A DNA stretch of 62,278 bases, from NCBI GenBank assembly GCA_024402505.1, contig JAKSTP010000013.1:1-62278 (forward strand). Direction: 5' to 3'. Position numbers and translations under genes: made by a program. Positions 25,408-34,238 of the stretch are shown in pieces. This stretch comes from Treponema sp. GTDB taxonomy: Bacteria; Spirochaetota; Spirochaetia; Treponematales; Treponemataceae. The notes under the pieces are model-generated. The model was given only the letters and a program-made list of their open reading frames with translations. It was not told the origin of the DNA and searched no databases. How positions within the stretch are numbered: position 1 is the first letter of the stretch; every line of letters starts with the position of its first letter.

Positions 25408-26265
25408 TTACTGTCTTCGTTGTTTTGGTGTGATTCCCCTTATTTTCTTGTAAATTCGGATAAAATGGCTTGCGTCTGTAAATCCGGTTTCCTGACTGAT
25501 GTAGTCCAGTGTTTTGTCGGTGTAAAGCAGCATTGTGTCGGCCTTACAGATGCGGATAAACTCAATATATTCCTTGCAGGTTTTTCCGTACTGGGCTTTG
25601 AACTGTTTTGCAAAATTGGAGTAGCACATGCCGCATTTTCTTGCCAGATCTTCAATGCTCAGATGTTCGGAAGAATGGGCATCTATATATTCAAGGATTG
25701 AAAATTCTTTTGAACTGAACTGATCAATTTCACCAATTGAATAAACATCTGCCCCCTGACTCTGCCACAGGCGAATAAGATGAGTAAGCATAATGTTCAG
25801 AAAACTGTTGATCTTAATGTCGTAACCGAATTTCCGTTGATGATATTCTTCAAGGCAGATTTCAAAAAACTTCTGGATTGGAAGCATTGAAAGCTGTTCT
25901 TTTGTAAATGCATTTGAAAGATTTTCGTTCTTACGAAGATTTTCAAGGATTTTAGAAAGTTTTGGAGCACCTGCAATGGTAGATCCAAGAAGCTGGGAGT
26001 CAAATTTAACGCAGTAACAGAAGAACTCTTTCCCTTCGTAAGGCTCTGATTCAAATGAATGAATCTGACGGGGATGGAGAATAATCATATCACCAGGACG
26101 GGTAACATAGGTTCTGTCTTCTGTGCGAGTAGTCATTGAACCGTTGATGACGTATACAATTTCTGAAAAATAATGCCAGTGGGAACGGATGGTTTTCCAT
26201 TTGCCTGTAAAAACCTCTAGAGGCTGGTTCAGAATATCACCATATTCAAATAACTCGTTTACCAT
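25408..26265 (-). CDS. AraC-family transcriptional regulator
   Basis: 285 residues. The N-terminal cupin domain includes RSHWHYFSEIVYVINGSM and a histidine-rich LHPRQIHSFE strand, and would bind a sugar-like or other small ligand. C-terminal two-helix-turn-helix DNA-binding domain: LSIEDLARKCGMCYSNFAKQFKAQYG and YISQETGFTDASHFIRIYKKIRGITPKQRR. Start ATG at 26265 with GGAG upstream. It is divergent from the ABC exporter operon (131 nt between), the usual arrangement for local regulation, so control of the exporter is plausible but unproven. Confidence 0.92.
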   Translation of the reverse strand: MVNELFEYGDILNQPLEVFTGKWKTIRSHWHYFSEIVYVINGSMTTRTEDRTYVTRPGDMIILHPRQIHSFESEPYEGKEFFCYCVKFDSQLLGSTIAGAPKLSKILENLRKNENLSNAFTKEQLSMLPIQKFFEICLEEYHQRKFGYDIKINSFLNIMLTHLIRLWQSQGADVYSIGEIDQFSSKEFSILEYIDAHSSEHLSIEDLARKCGMCYSNFAKQFKAQYGKTCKEYIEFIRICKADTMLLYTDKTLDYISQETGFTDASHFIRIYKKIRGITPKQRRQ

Positions 26266-26283
26266 TTATATTTCTCCGATTCA

Positions 26284-26312
26284 ATTATACAGCACTATAG
26301 AGATTTATACAA
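26284..26312 (-). promoter_or_regulatory. Promoter of the AraC-type gene
   Basis: Minus strand: -35 TTGTAT (26307-26312), 17-bp spacer, -10 TATAAT (26284-26289). The leader of roughly 12 nt after the start site carries CGGAG before the ATG. Confidence 0.65.
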
Positions 26313-26396
26313 TTTTTAAGCAAGTTTAGATAGTTGTTTTTTGCAATAAAAATGATAATTTATAGTTACTACTCAAACAATGGAGTGAGGTCTCGT

Positions 26397-28109
26397 ATGT
26401 TTAAATGGGTTTGGTCCTATGTGAAAAAATACGGGTTCTGGATGGGCCTTGGTATTTTTCTTACAATCGTTATTTCTGCTCTGAATATGGTAAACCCAAC
26501 AGTCAGCGGAACTATTGTTGACCGGGTTATTACTGGTGGGGAACATGCTCTTCTTCCAAAACTTGTACTTATTATGATTGGCTGTACTTTTGGAAAGGCT
26601 GTTATCCGCTACAGTTATCAGCTTATTTTCGAACACTGTTCTCAGAATGTAATGCGTTCCATGCGTGAAGATTTGTACAATCACGTACAGGAGCTGGACT
26701 TTTCCTGGTTCGATAAAAACTCTACAGGAAACGTAATGACACTTCTTACATCTGACCTTGATGCCGTTCGTCATTTTGTTGCCTGGTCTCTTTATCAGAT
26801 TATTGAAAATGTTCTGGTTTACGTTTTCTCAATTATTGTTCTTTCACGAATCAACTGGAAACTTACCGTAGCATTCCTCATTATTGCTCCCTTTATTGCA
26901 ATCCTTGTTTACAAATTTAAGGTTCAGATTAAACCTTCTCACCTTAAGGTTCGTGATCAGTTTGCCCGCATGAACACAAAGGCTGGTGAAAATATTGCAG
27001 GTAACCGTGTTGTTAAAGCTTTTGTTCGGGAAGATTACGAAATTGAGCACTTTGATGCAGAAAACGTAAGTTACCGAAACAAGAACGTAGAGAACGCCGA
27101 CATCCGAATTAAATATACACCTGCTATTGAAGCCATCTGTGGTATTCTTCCGGTTATTCTGGTTCTTTTTGGCGGCTATCTTGTTACAAAAGGTGAAATG
27201 ACTCTTGGACAGATTGTTACTTTCAACGGACTTATGTGGGCTTTCACACAGCCAATCAACATGTTCGGTTTCCTGGTAGATAACGTTCAGCGATTCAATG
27301 CCTGTGGTGACCGTCTTTACGAGCTGTGGAAAACTGAAAGCAAGGTTTCATCAACTGTTTCTGAAGAAGAAGATAAGCACGTATTTGAAGGAAAAGTTGA
27401 ATTCAAAAATGTAAACTTTTCTTACAATGAAACACCGGTTCTTAAAAACGTAAACTTTACTATTGAACCTGGCATGACTGTAGGTATTCTTGGCCCAACA
27501 GGAAGCGGAAAATCTACTCTTGCAAAACTTATGTGCCGTTACTATGACGTAAACGACGGTCAGATTCTTATTGATGGAAAAGATGTTCGGGAATACAATC
27601 TGCAGCACCTGCGAAAAAATGTTGGTATTACAATGCAGGACGTTTTCCTTTTCTCAGATGACGTAATAGAAAATATCCGTTTTGCAAATCCTGAAGCTCC
27701 TGTTGAAGAGGTAGAAAGAGCTGCAAAACTTGCCCGTGTAAAAGACTTCCTTGATGATCTTACTGACGGTTATGGTACTGTGGTAGGTGAGCGTGGGGTT
27801 GGCCTTTCCGGCGGACAGAAACAGCGTATTGCTCTTGCCCGACTTTTCCTTGCAAATCCAAAAATAATGATTCTGGATGATACAACTTCCGCTGTTGATA
27901 CAGAAACTGAAATGAAAATCAAACAGTCCATCAAAGAACAGTCAAACGGCCATACAAGTTTTATTATCAGTCACCGAGTATCTTCTTTCCAGAATGCCGA
28001 TCTTGTTCTGGTTATTCAGAACGGTGAAATTACCCAGAGCGGTTCTCCTGAAGAACTTTATGCACAGAAAGACGGTTATTATCGTCAGGTTTGGGAAACA
28101 CAGAACTAG
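26397..28109 (+). CDS. ABC exporter half-transporter with degenerate catalytic site
   Basis: 570 residues from the ATG at 26397, which has GGAGTGAGG upstream; a TTG-initiated extension from 26334 is rejected. Six TM helices (MsbA/MdlB type I exporter fold) and a C-terminal ATPase: Walker A GPTGSGKST (about 366), signature LSGGQKQR, Walker B MILDDTTSAVD. The catalytic glutamate after Walker B is aspartate (D495). In heterodimeric exporters such as TM287/288 this marks the non-hydrolytic site. The next gene is 9 nt downstream and has the normal Glu, so the two form a heterodimer. Exported substrate unknown (drugs, peptides or lipids). Confidence 0.92.
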   Translation: MFKWVWSYVKKYGFWMGLGIFLTIVISALNMVNPTVSGTIVDRVITGGEHALLPKLVLIMIGCTFGKAVIRYSYQLIFEHCSQNVMRSMREDLYNHVQELDFSWFDKNSTGNVMTLLTSDLDAVRHFVAWSLYQIIENVLVYVFSIIVLSRINWKLTVAFLIIAPFIAILVYKFKVQIKPSHLKVRDQFARMNTKAGENIAGNRVVKAFVREDYEIEHFDAENVSYRNKNVENADIRIKYTPAIEAICGILPVILVLFGGYLVTKGEMTLGQIVTFNGLMWAFTQPINMFGFLVDNVQRFNACGDRLYELWKTESKVSSTVSEEEDKHVFEGKVEFKNVNFSYNETPVLKNVNFTIEPGMTVGILGPTGSGKSTLAKLMCRYYDVNDGQILIDGKDVREYNLQHLRKNVGITMQDVFLFSDDVIENIRFANPEAPVEEVERAAKLARVKDFLDDLTDGYGTVVGERGVGLSGGQKQRIALARLFLANPKIMILDDTTSAVDTETEMKIKQSIKEQSNGHTSFIISHRVSSFQNADLVLVIQNGEITQSGSPEELYAQKDGYYRQVWETQN

Positions 28110-28118
28110 GAGGACAAC

Positions 28119-29879
28119 ATGGCAAAGAATAAATTTGACGAAGATGAAATTGTAGATAGAAAAATCAACGTGCATGCGGTTCTCCGTATTTTCAAATGGA
28201 TTAAGCCTTACCGCATGAATATGATAAAGGCCTGTATCTGCATGCTTTTTGCATCAGGGGTTTCTCTTGCAAGCCCTCTGCTTATTAAACTTGCAATCGA
28301 TAAGGCTATTCCAAATTCTAATTTCAGACTGCTTTTGATCCTTTCTGGATGTATGCTGGCCGGTTCAATTGTTGTGTGGCGTCTTCTGGTTGCAAAAATG
28401 ACCATCATGACCCGCACTGCACAGGATATAATCGTGCAGATTCGCCGTGATGTTTTCCAGAAACTTCAGCAGCTGCCTTTTACCTATTTCGACAGCCGTC
28501 CCCACGGAAAAATTCAGATCCGCGTAGTAAACTATGTAAACTCCCTTTCTGATCTTCTTTCCAACGGTATCATCCAGTTGATTTCAGATCTTTTCAACAT
28601 CATTGTAATCCTCTGTTTTATGTTTGCAATCGATGTAAAACTTACTCTGGTATGTATGGCTGTTCTTCCGGTGCTTTTCATTACCTTGTTTTCACTTAAA
28701 AAGGTTCAGCACAAGGCATGGCAGCAGGTTAGTTACAAACAGTCAAACCTGAATGCCTATCTTTCTGAAAGCCTTAACGGTATGAAGGTAACACAGAGTT
28801 TTGCCCGTGAATCCCGAAATCAGACTATTTTTGAAGGTCTTTGTAACGCCTGGAAAAAGACCTGGATGAAAGCCGTTAATATCAACAATATTCTGTGGCC
28901 TGTAATCGATAACCTTTCAACTTTCGGTATTGCCCTTGTTTATATGGCAGGTATCAGCTGGCTTGGAAAGACAGTTTCAATCGGTACACTTATTGCCTTT
29001 ACAGGTTATATCTGGCGCTTCTGGGCTCCTATTCAGAACCTTGGAAACTTCTACAACTCAATGGTAACAACAAGTGCCTATATGGAACGCATTTTTGAAC
29101 TTCTTGATGAAAATGAAGAAATTGCCGACAAACCTGGTGCTTATGAATTGCCTCCAATCCGAGGTCACGTTACTTTTGATCACGTAAACTTCAGTTACGA
29201 AAAAGGCACCCCGGTTCTTAAAGATGTAAACTTTAACATTACTCCGGGAACTCAGGTTGCCATTGTTGGACCAACAGGAGCTGGAAAAACAACCATCGTA
29301 AACCTTCTCACCCGTTTCTATAATCCGGATGACGGTAAAGTAATGATTGACGGTATTGATACTCAAGAACTTCTGATTAAGTCTATCCGAAAACAGGTAG
29401 GCGTTATGCTCCAGGACTGTTTCCTTTTCTCAGGAACTATTATGGAAAATATCCGCTACGGTCGTCTTGATGCAACAGATGAAGAAGTAATTGCCGCTGC
29501 AAAAACAGTTCAGGCTCACGACTTTATTTCTGCTTTCCCAGATGGATACAATACAGAACTTCACGAAAATGGAGGCGGTCTTTCACAGGGACAGCGCCAG
29601 CTTATCAGTTTTGCCCGAGTTCTTTTAAGCGATCCACGAATCCTTATTCTTGACGAAGCTACATCTTCTGTAGACTCTGAAACTGAAAAACAACTTCAGA
29701 AAGGATTGAATGAACTTCTTAAAAACCGCACCAGCTTCATTATTGCACACCGACTTAGTACAATCCGTAACAGTGACGTAATTTTCTACGTAAATGGTGG
29801 AGAAATTAAGGAACGTGGAAATCACGATGAACTGATGGCTCTGAAAGGTGAATACTATAAACTTCACCATGTAGAGTAG
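28119..29879 (+). CDS. ABC exporter half-transporter with catalytic glutamate
   Basis: 586 residues, same fold as its partner. Walker A GPTGAGKTT (about 384), signature LSQGQRQL (488-495, a deviation from LSGGQ), Walker B ILILDEATSSVD with the catalytic Glu at about 513, H-loop HRLST. In heterodimers the deviant LSQGQ pairs with the degenerate site of the first subunit, so the two substitutions fall in the same composite ATP site and the other site stays canonical. The ATG is 9 nt after the first gene with AGGAGG in between. A terminator-like hairpin follows at 29897. Confidence 0.93.
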   Translation: MAKNKFDEDEIVDRKINVHAVLRIFKWIKPYRMNMIKACICMLFASGVSLASPLLIKLAIDKAIPNSNFRLLLILSGCMLAGSIVVWRLLVAKMTIMTRTAQDIIVQIRRDVFQKLQQLPFTYFDSRPHGKIQIRVVNYVNSLSDLLSNGIIQLISDLFNIIVILCFMFAIDVKLTLVCMAVLPVLFITLFSLKKVQHKAWQQVSYKQSNLNAYLSESLNGMKVTQSFARESRNQTIFEGLCNAWKKTWMKAVNINNILWPVIDNLSTFGIALVYMAGISWLGKTVSIGTLIAFTGYIWRFWAPIQNLGNFYNSMVTTSAYMERIFELLDENEEIADKPGAYELPPIRGHVTFDHVNFSYEKGTPVLKDVNFNITPGTQVAIVGPTGAGKTTIVNLLTRFYNPDDGKVMIDGIDTQELLIKSIRKQVGVMLQDCFLFSGTIMENIRYGRLDATDEEVIAAAKTVQAHDFISAFPDGYNTELHENGGGLSQGQRQLISFARVLLSDPRILILDEATSSVDSETEKQLQKGLNELLKNRTSFIIAHRLSTIRNSDVIFYVNGGEIKERGNHDELMALKGEYYKLHHVE

Positions 29880-29887
29880 AGTGGATT

Positions 29888-30484
29888 TTACAGAATAATC
29901 TTTCCGTTGGAAAGGTTTTTAAGCATTTCACTAAAGCCGGCGAACTCGTCGGCTTTTATTTTGCCCGAAATAGTAACTCCTGTGCCAAAATCTTCGGTAA
30001 TGTCAAAAAGAGTGAAAGGTTCCATGCGGTTTTTAACAAGCTTGTGGGAGCCGTAATCTATTTCAAAGATAAAGTCAGTTTTTTCAATGTATTCACTGAA
30101 TGCACCTGTAGATTTTGCTTTTTCAATAACGAATTTAGCGCCTTCACTGTAAGCTTTTACAAGTCCGCCGGTTCCAAGAAGAGTGCCTCCAAACCACCTG
30201 GTTACAGTACAGATGAAGTTTGTGGCGCCACTGCCTTTTACCACATCCAGGACAGGTCTTCCTGCGGTTCCTGAGGGCTCTCCATCATCACTCATGCCCA
30301 TTACTTCAGCTTTGAGACCGGTTATAAAGGCGTGAACAACGTGAGTGGCATCAGCATATTTTTCTTTTTGAGAACGCAGAATATCGCGGGCTTCGCTTTG
30401 AGAAGAGCAGGGAATCAGTTCCGAAAGAAAGCGGGATCCCTTTACTGTTGTTTCATTTGAGCAGTAATTTTCCAGTACCAGCAT
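29888..30484 (-). CDS. yigZ: YigZ/IMPACT family protein
   Basis: 198 residues. Signature DDGEPSGTAGRPVLDVVKGSGATN and VTRWFGGTLLGTGGLVKAYSEG are diagnostic of the UPF0029/IMPACT family, with a C-terminal domain of the UPF0029 type. Cellular role is not well defined (eukaryotic IMPACT controls translation initiation). It starts 1 nt after the parC stop (TAA-G-ATG), so it is likely co-translated with that gene. It converges on the ABC exporter with 8 nt between. Confidence 0.9.
   Translation of the reverse strand: MLVLENYCSNETTVKGSRFLSELIPCSSQSEARDILRSQKEKYADATHVVHAFITGLKAEVMGMSDDGEPSGTAGRPVLDVVKGSGATNFICTVTRWFGGTLLGTGGLVKAYSEGAKFVIEKAKSTGAFSEYIEKTDFIFEIDYGSHKLVKNRMEPFTLFDITEDFGTGVTISGKIKADEFAGFSEMLKNLSNGKIIL
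29897..29920 (+). terminator. Terminator of the ABC exporter operon, inside yigZ coding
   Basis: 9-bp stem AATCTTTCC (29897-29905) / GGAAAGGTT (29909-29917) with GTT loop, then TTT(AA). Located 18 nt after the transporter stop, in the 3' end of the minus-strand yigZ gene. One wobble pair. Confidence 0.6.
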
Positions 30485-30485
30485 C

Positions 30486-32393
30486 TTAGTTTACTGTAAT
30501 GCTTTCAACTTCTTTTGCGGCTACACGAACACCTTTTGCTTTAAGACCTTTTTCTTCAAACCCGTCTGTCTTGAACTTTTCGGTAAGAACTTTTACCCGA
30601 GGTTTTGGAACGTAGTTTGCCGTAAATGTAAAGTTCTTTCGTGTGTCTACATGAAGCACTTCCATTCCGTCTGGAGCAAAGAAGTAGTCTCGGTTCATAA
30701 TGTAGGCTGCAATCTTACATTTCTTTACGTAGATGAACTTTGTTTCAGGGTCTCTATAAATAACTGTAAAGAGTACTTTAGAAAGGCTTTCTTTATCGGC
30801 AAGTCCACAGTAACGAAGTCCTGGTCCAACAAACACTTTGTTCGGTGATTCGGTAACCGAGAAGATTCCGCTTTTGCGCACGAAAAGAACCCTGTCATAA
30901 GGAGTAACCTTCATAAGTTCTTCACCGCTGTTTACGCCGGTTCCAAGATAGCCGGATTTTTCATCGTATTTAAGGCCCATGTCCCGTTTAACAACAGTTT
31001 TTACATCAACAGTATTGATATTTGTAATCTTTGTTTTTCGTTTTGTAGTAGCTGCATCTACCTTTTTTTCAATGGCATCAAGCCAGGAAATGGCGTATTC
31101 AACCAGGTGCTTCAAAAGCTTGTTGATTTCCTTAATGCGGTCGTTAATGGCCTTTACTTCCTGACGGTTCTTGTTGATGTCGTAAAGGGAAATGCGTCGG
31201 ATAGGGATTTTCAAAAGTGAATCAACATCTTCATCAGAAACTGGACGCAGAAGTTCTGCTTTGAAAGGAACAAATCCTTTTTTTACGGCTTTAACAACGT
31301 CTTCGGCAGTCTTCATGGTTTCAATTTTCTTGTAAATGCGTTCTTCGATGAAGATACGTTCCAGTGTACGCATGTGAAGCTTTTCAAAGAGTTCTGTTTT
31401 TTCTACTTCAAGTTCATCTTTCAGAATGCCTACCAGCTGCTTTGAGTGGTGTTCAATAATCTGAGTACAGGTCATGCGGACCGGCATATTGTCTTTAATA
31501 ACCAGAAGATCACAGTAAACGGTCTGTTCACAATCGGTAAAGGCGTAAAGTGCATCTACAACGTCTTTTGTGTAAACACCACGAGGAAGTTTAAGCTCAA
31601 TATTTACATCGCTGGCAGTAAAGTCCTGAATGGAAGCAATTTTTACTTTACCGGCTTTTACGGCTTTTTCAATGGAGTTTGTAAGGCTTTCTGTTGTGCT
31701 GCCGTATGGAAGTTCGGTGATTACAATTTTCTTTTCATCACTGGTGTCCATTTTTGCCCGGGTAATGATTTTTCCAAGACCGTCCTGGTAATCGCTTACA
31801 TCAATAAGTCCTCCGGTTGGGAAGTCAGGATAAAGCTGGAATTTTTCACCTTTAAGGCACTTTCGTTCGGCTTCAATAACTTCATGAATGTTGTGGCTCA
31901 AAATGTAGGTTCGCATACCAACGGCAATACCTTCTGCCCCCATAATAAGAACGAGAGGAAGTTTTGCACGGAATGTAAGAGGTTCTTTTTCGCGGCCGTC
32001 GTAGTTTGGAACAAAAGTGGTGATTTTTGGATTGTAAAGAATATCCTTTGTAATAGGTTTTAGACGGCATTCAATATAACGGGCAGCAGATGCTTCATGA
32101 CCTGTGTAAAGGTTACCGAAGTTTCCCTGTTTTTCAATGAAGATTTCCTTGTTTGCAAGATTTACAAGGGCAGTGTAGATGGAAGAGTCACCGTGAGGGT
32201 GATAAGCCATTACCTTACCCTGAACGTTTGCAACTTTGGAGAAACGACCGTCATCATTTTCAATAAGTGTATGGAGAATGCGTCGCTGTACAGGTTTAAG
32301 ACCGTCTTCCAGTTCAGGAATAGCACGGTCGCGAATTACATAAGATGCGTACTGAATGAAGTTTTCTTCAAAGAGATTTTTTACATATGCCAT
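30486..32393 (-). CDS. parC: Type II topoisomerase subunit A, ParC-like, short C-terminal domain
   Basis: 635 residues. N-terminal breakage-reunion region: YASYVIRDRAIPELEDGLKPVQRR, GDSSIYTALV, and the DNA-linking tyrosine Y106 in ASAARYIECR. Roughly residues 480-635 give an abbreviated beta-pinwheel. I see no GyrA box (QRRGGKG), which argues for topoisomerase IV-type decatenation rather than gyrase. Full-length ParC/GyrA are usually 740-880 residues. The partner ATPase (parE) is not in the window: rel and yigZ flank it instead. SD GTGGGA before the ATG, with a promoter overlapping that of rel. Confidence 0.85.
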   Translation of the reverse strand: MAYVKNLFEENFIQYASYVIRDRAIPELEDGLKPVQRRILHTLIENDDGRFSKVANVQGKVMAYHPHGDSSIYTALVNLANKEIFIEKQGNFGNLYTGHEASAARYIECRLKPITKDILYNPKITTFVPNYDGREKEPLTFRAKLPLVLIMGAEGIAVGMRTYILSHNIHEVIEAERKCLKGEKFQLYPDFPTGGLIDVSDYQDGLGKIITRAKMDTSDEKKIVITELPYGSTTESLTNSIEKAVKAGKVKIASIQDFTASDVNIELKLPRGVYTKDVVDALYAFTDCEQTVYCDLLVIKDNMPVRMTCTQIIEHHSKQLVGILKDELEVEKTELFEKLHMRTLERIFIEERIYKKIETMKTAEDVVKAVKKGFVPFKAELLRPVSDEDVDSLLKIPIRRISLYDINKNRQEVKAINDRIKEINKLLKHLVEYAISWLDAIEKKVDAATTKRKTKITNINTVDVKTVVKRDMGLKYDEKSGYLGTGVNSGEELMKVTPYDRVLFVRKSGIFSVTESPNKVFVGPGLRYCGLADKESLSKVLFTVIYRDPETKFIYVKKCKIAAYIMNRDYFFAPDGMEVLHVDTRKNFTFTANYVPKPRVKVLTEKFKTDGFEEKGLKAKGVRVAAKEVESITVN

Positions 32394-32414
32394 TTAATTT
32401 TCCCACTTGTTTTA

Positions 32415-32443
32415 ATTATACCATACATTTCCTTAATTGTCAC
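32415..32443 (-). promoter_or_regulatory. Promoter of parC
   Basis: Minus strand: -35 GTGACA (32438-32443), 17-bp spacer, extended -10 TGG-TATAAT (hexamer 32415-32420). The -35 box shares 5 bp with the -35 of rel on the other strand. Confidence 0.7.
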
Positions 32444-32465
32444 ATGTCATTATTTCGTGTACAGT
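32437..32465 (+). promoter_or_regulatory. Promoter of rel
   Basis: -35 TTGTCA (32437-32442), 17-bp spacer, -10 TACAGT (32460-32465). The rel ATG is 6 nt past the -10 box with no Shine-Dalgarno, so the transcript should be leaderless. Confidence 0.65.
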
Positions 32466-32471
32466 AGTTGT

Positions 32472-34232
32472 ATGAAAGATGGATTTATTCTAAAAACTGA
32501 AGGTGAAGATCCGGAAAAGCTGATTAATGCTTTTTTTGCCAATTTTGATTATTTTTCTCAGGAAGAAAAAGACCGTATTATGACGGCCTGGAAACTTCTT
32601 GTCTCAAAGGCAAATGATAAAACCGAACATTATATCCATCCTCTTCGCGTGTCCTGTATTCTTGCCCAGAACAAGATGGACGGTGACACAATTATAGCCG
32701 CACTTTTACACAAAATTTACAACTATAGTGTGGATCTTCAGGAAGTTGAAAAACTTTTTGGTCCTGTTGTATCAAATATTATCCGTGGAACTCAGAAAAT
32801 CGGTTATTTTTCCGTTCAGAAGGCCACTCTTTCTCAGGCTGATGCCATCAGAAAAATGCTTTTTGCACTTTCCGATGATGTTCGCATTATTCTTGTTAAA
32901 CTTGCCGACCGTCTTGACCGTATGCGCACCTTGAAAAATCTGGAACCGGAAATCCAGCGTGAAATTGCCGACGAAGTAATCGACATCTGGGCACCTTTGG
33001 CCGACCGTCTTGGTATGCAGAGTGAAAAAAACGAGCTAGAAGATCTTAGCCTCAAGTATTCAAACCCACAGGCTTTCCAGCAGATTAAGGCTATTGTTGC
33101 ACAAAAACAGGATGAACGGTCTGCTTATCTTTCAAGTGCCGTAAATGCCATTACAGAAAAGGCTGCTGCCCTTGGTATTACTGTTGATATTACCAGCCGA
33201 GCAAAACACTTTTATTCAATCTATCAGAAGATGAGAAAACGCAATATCCCGGCCGGTGAACTCTTTGATCTTCTGGCGCTGCGCATTATCTGTAACACAA
33301 CCACTGAATGTTATACTCTTATTGGCATTGTTCATGAAATGTGGAAGCCTCTGGACGGCCGTTTTAAAGATTACATTGCCATCCCAAAGGCAAACGGATA
33401 TCAGTCGCTGCATACAACTGTTATGTGCCAGGACAGACCTTTGGAAATCCAGGTACGTACACGCCAGATGCACAATATGGCTGAACACGGAATTGCCAGC
33501 CACTGGCTTTACAAAAAAGGCACAAATAAAGATAAGGTTGAAGAAAGCAAGCTTGGTATTTTCAATCAGCTTCAGGAACTTAAGGAAACCGGATTTTCCG
33601 ATAATGCCTACTTTAATGAACTGAAGAATGAACTTCTTGGTGATGAGATTTACGTTTTCACTCCAAAAGGTGACATCAAAAAGCTTCCTTTGGGAGCCAC
33701 TGCAATTGACTTTGCCTACGCCATCCATTCCGCTGTTGGTGAAAAAATCTGCGGTGCTAAAGCTGACGGAAAAATTATTCCATTGAGCCAGGAACTTAAA
33801 AATACTCAGATTATTGAGGTTATTACAAATCCTAATGCTCATCCTACTGAATCCCAGCTGAAGCTTGCAAAAACTTCCAAGGCACGTCAGAAAATCCATT
33901 CCTGGCTTACTTTGAATAATCCTGATTTTGTTGATGAAAGGGTAGTGCCGGAAGAAGAACCTGAGCGACGAAAAAGTCATAAGCGTCCAAAAGGAAACGG
34001 ACACACAGAAGAAACTGGTCCTCACATTGAAAAAATCCGCATTGGAAATACTTCAAACTTTATTTTCAGTTTTGCAAAGTGCTGTAATCCAAAGTATCCG
34101 GATACTATTGTGGCATACCTTTCCCGCATGAAAGGCATGGTAATCCACAAGGCAGACTGTTATGTTTACAACAGAATTCCTCACCGTGAAGAAAGAAGTC
34201 TGGAAGTTTCCTGGGACGATCCTAAAGAGTAA
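32472..34232 (+). CDS. rel: RelA/SpoT-type (p)ppGpp synthetase with degenerate hydrolase domain and no ACT domain
   Basis: 586 residues from the ATG at 32472 (an upstream in-frame extension crosses the promoter and is rejected). The N-terminal HD region is recognisable (HYIHPLRVSCILA, VKLADRLDRMRTL) but the hydrolase HD motif is HK (H80 K81), the downstream ED is missing (YNYSVDL) and ADRLHN is ADRLDR, so ppGpp hydrolysis is probably lost. The synthetase is intact: FYSIYQKM, RFKDYIAIPKANGYQSLHT (R297-D300, the RFKD form) and EIQVRT. A TGS domain (EIYVFTPKGDIKKLPLGA) and a conserved-cysteine segment (KCCNPKYPD) follow, but the C-terminal ACT domain is absent (Rel is usually about 720-740 residues). 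Confidence 0.88.
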   Translation: MKDGFILKTEGEDPEKLINAFFANFDYFSQEEKDRIMTAWKLLVSKANDKTEHYIHPLRVSCILAQNKMDGDTIIAALLHKIYNYSVDLQEVEKLFGPVVSNIIRGTQKIGYFSVQKATLSQADAIRKMLFALSDDVRIILVKLADRLDRMRTLKNLEPEIQREIADEVIDIWAPLADRLGMQSEKNELEDLSLKYSNPQAFQQIKAIVAQKQDERSAYLSSAVNAITEKAAALGITVDITSRAKHFYSIYQKMRKRNIPAGELFDLLALRIICNTTTECYTLIGIVHEMWKPLDGRFKDYIAIPKANGYQSLHTTVMCQDRPLEIQVRTRQMHNMAEHGIASHWLYKKGTNKDKVEESKLGIFNQLQELKETGFSDNAYFNELKNELLGDEIYVFTPKGDIKKLPLGATAIDFAYAIHSAVGEKICGAKADGKIIPLSQELKNTQIIEVITNPNAHPTESQLKLAKTSKARQKIHSWLTLNNPDFVDERVVPEEEPERRKSHKRPKGNGHTEETGPHIEKIRIGNTSNFIFSFAKCCNPKYPDTIVAYLSRMKGMVIHKADCYVYNRIPHREERSLEVSWDDPKE

Positions 34233-34238
34233 ATCTTT

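Noticed and set aside
26334..26396. TTG start for the first ABC gene
   Set aside because: A proper GGAG site precedes the ATG at 26397.
32097..32471. N-terminal extension of rel to 32097
   Set aside because: It crosses the parC coding region and the rel promoter; the ATG at 32472 fits the family.
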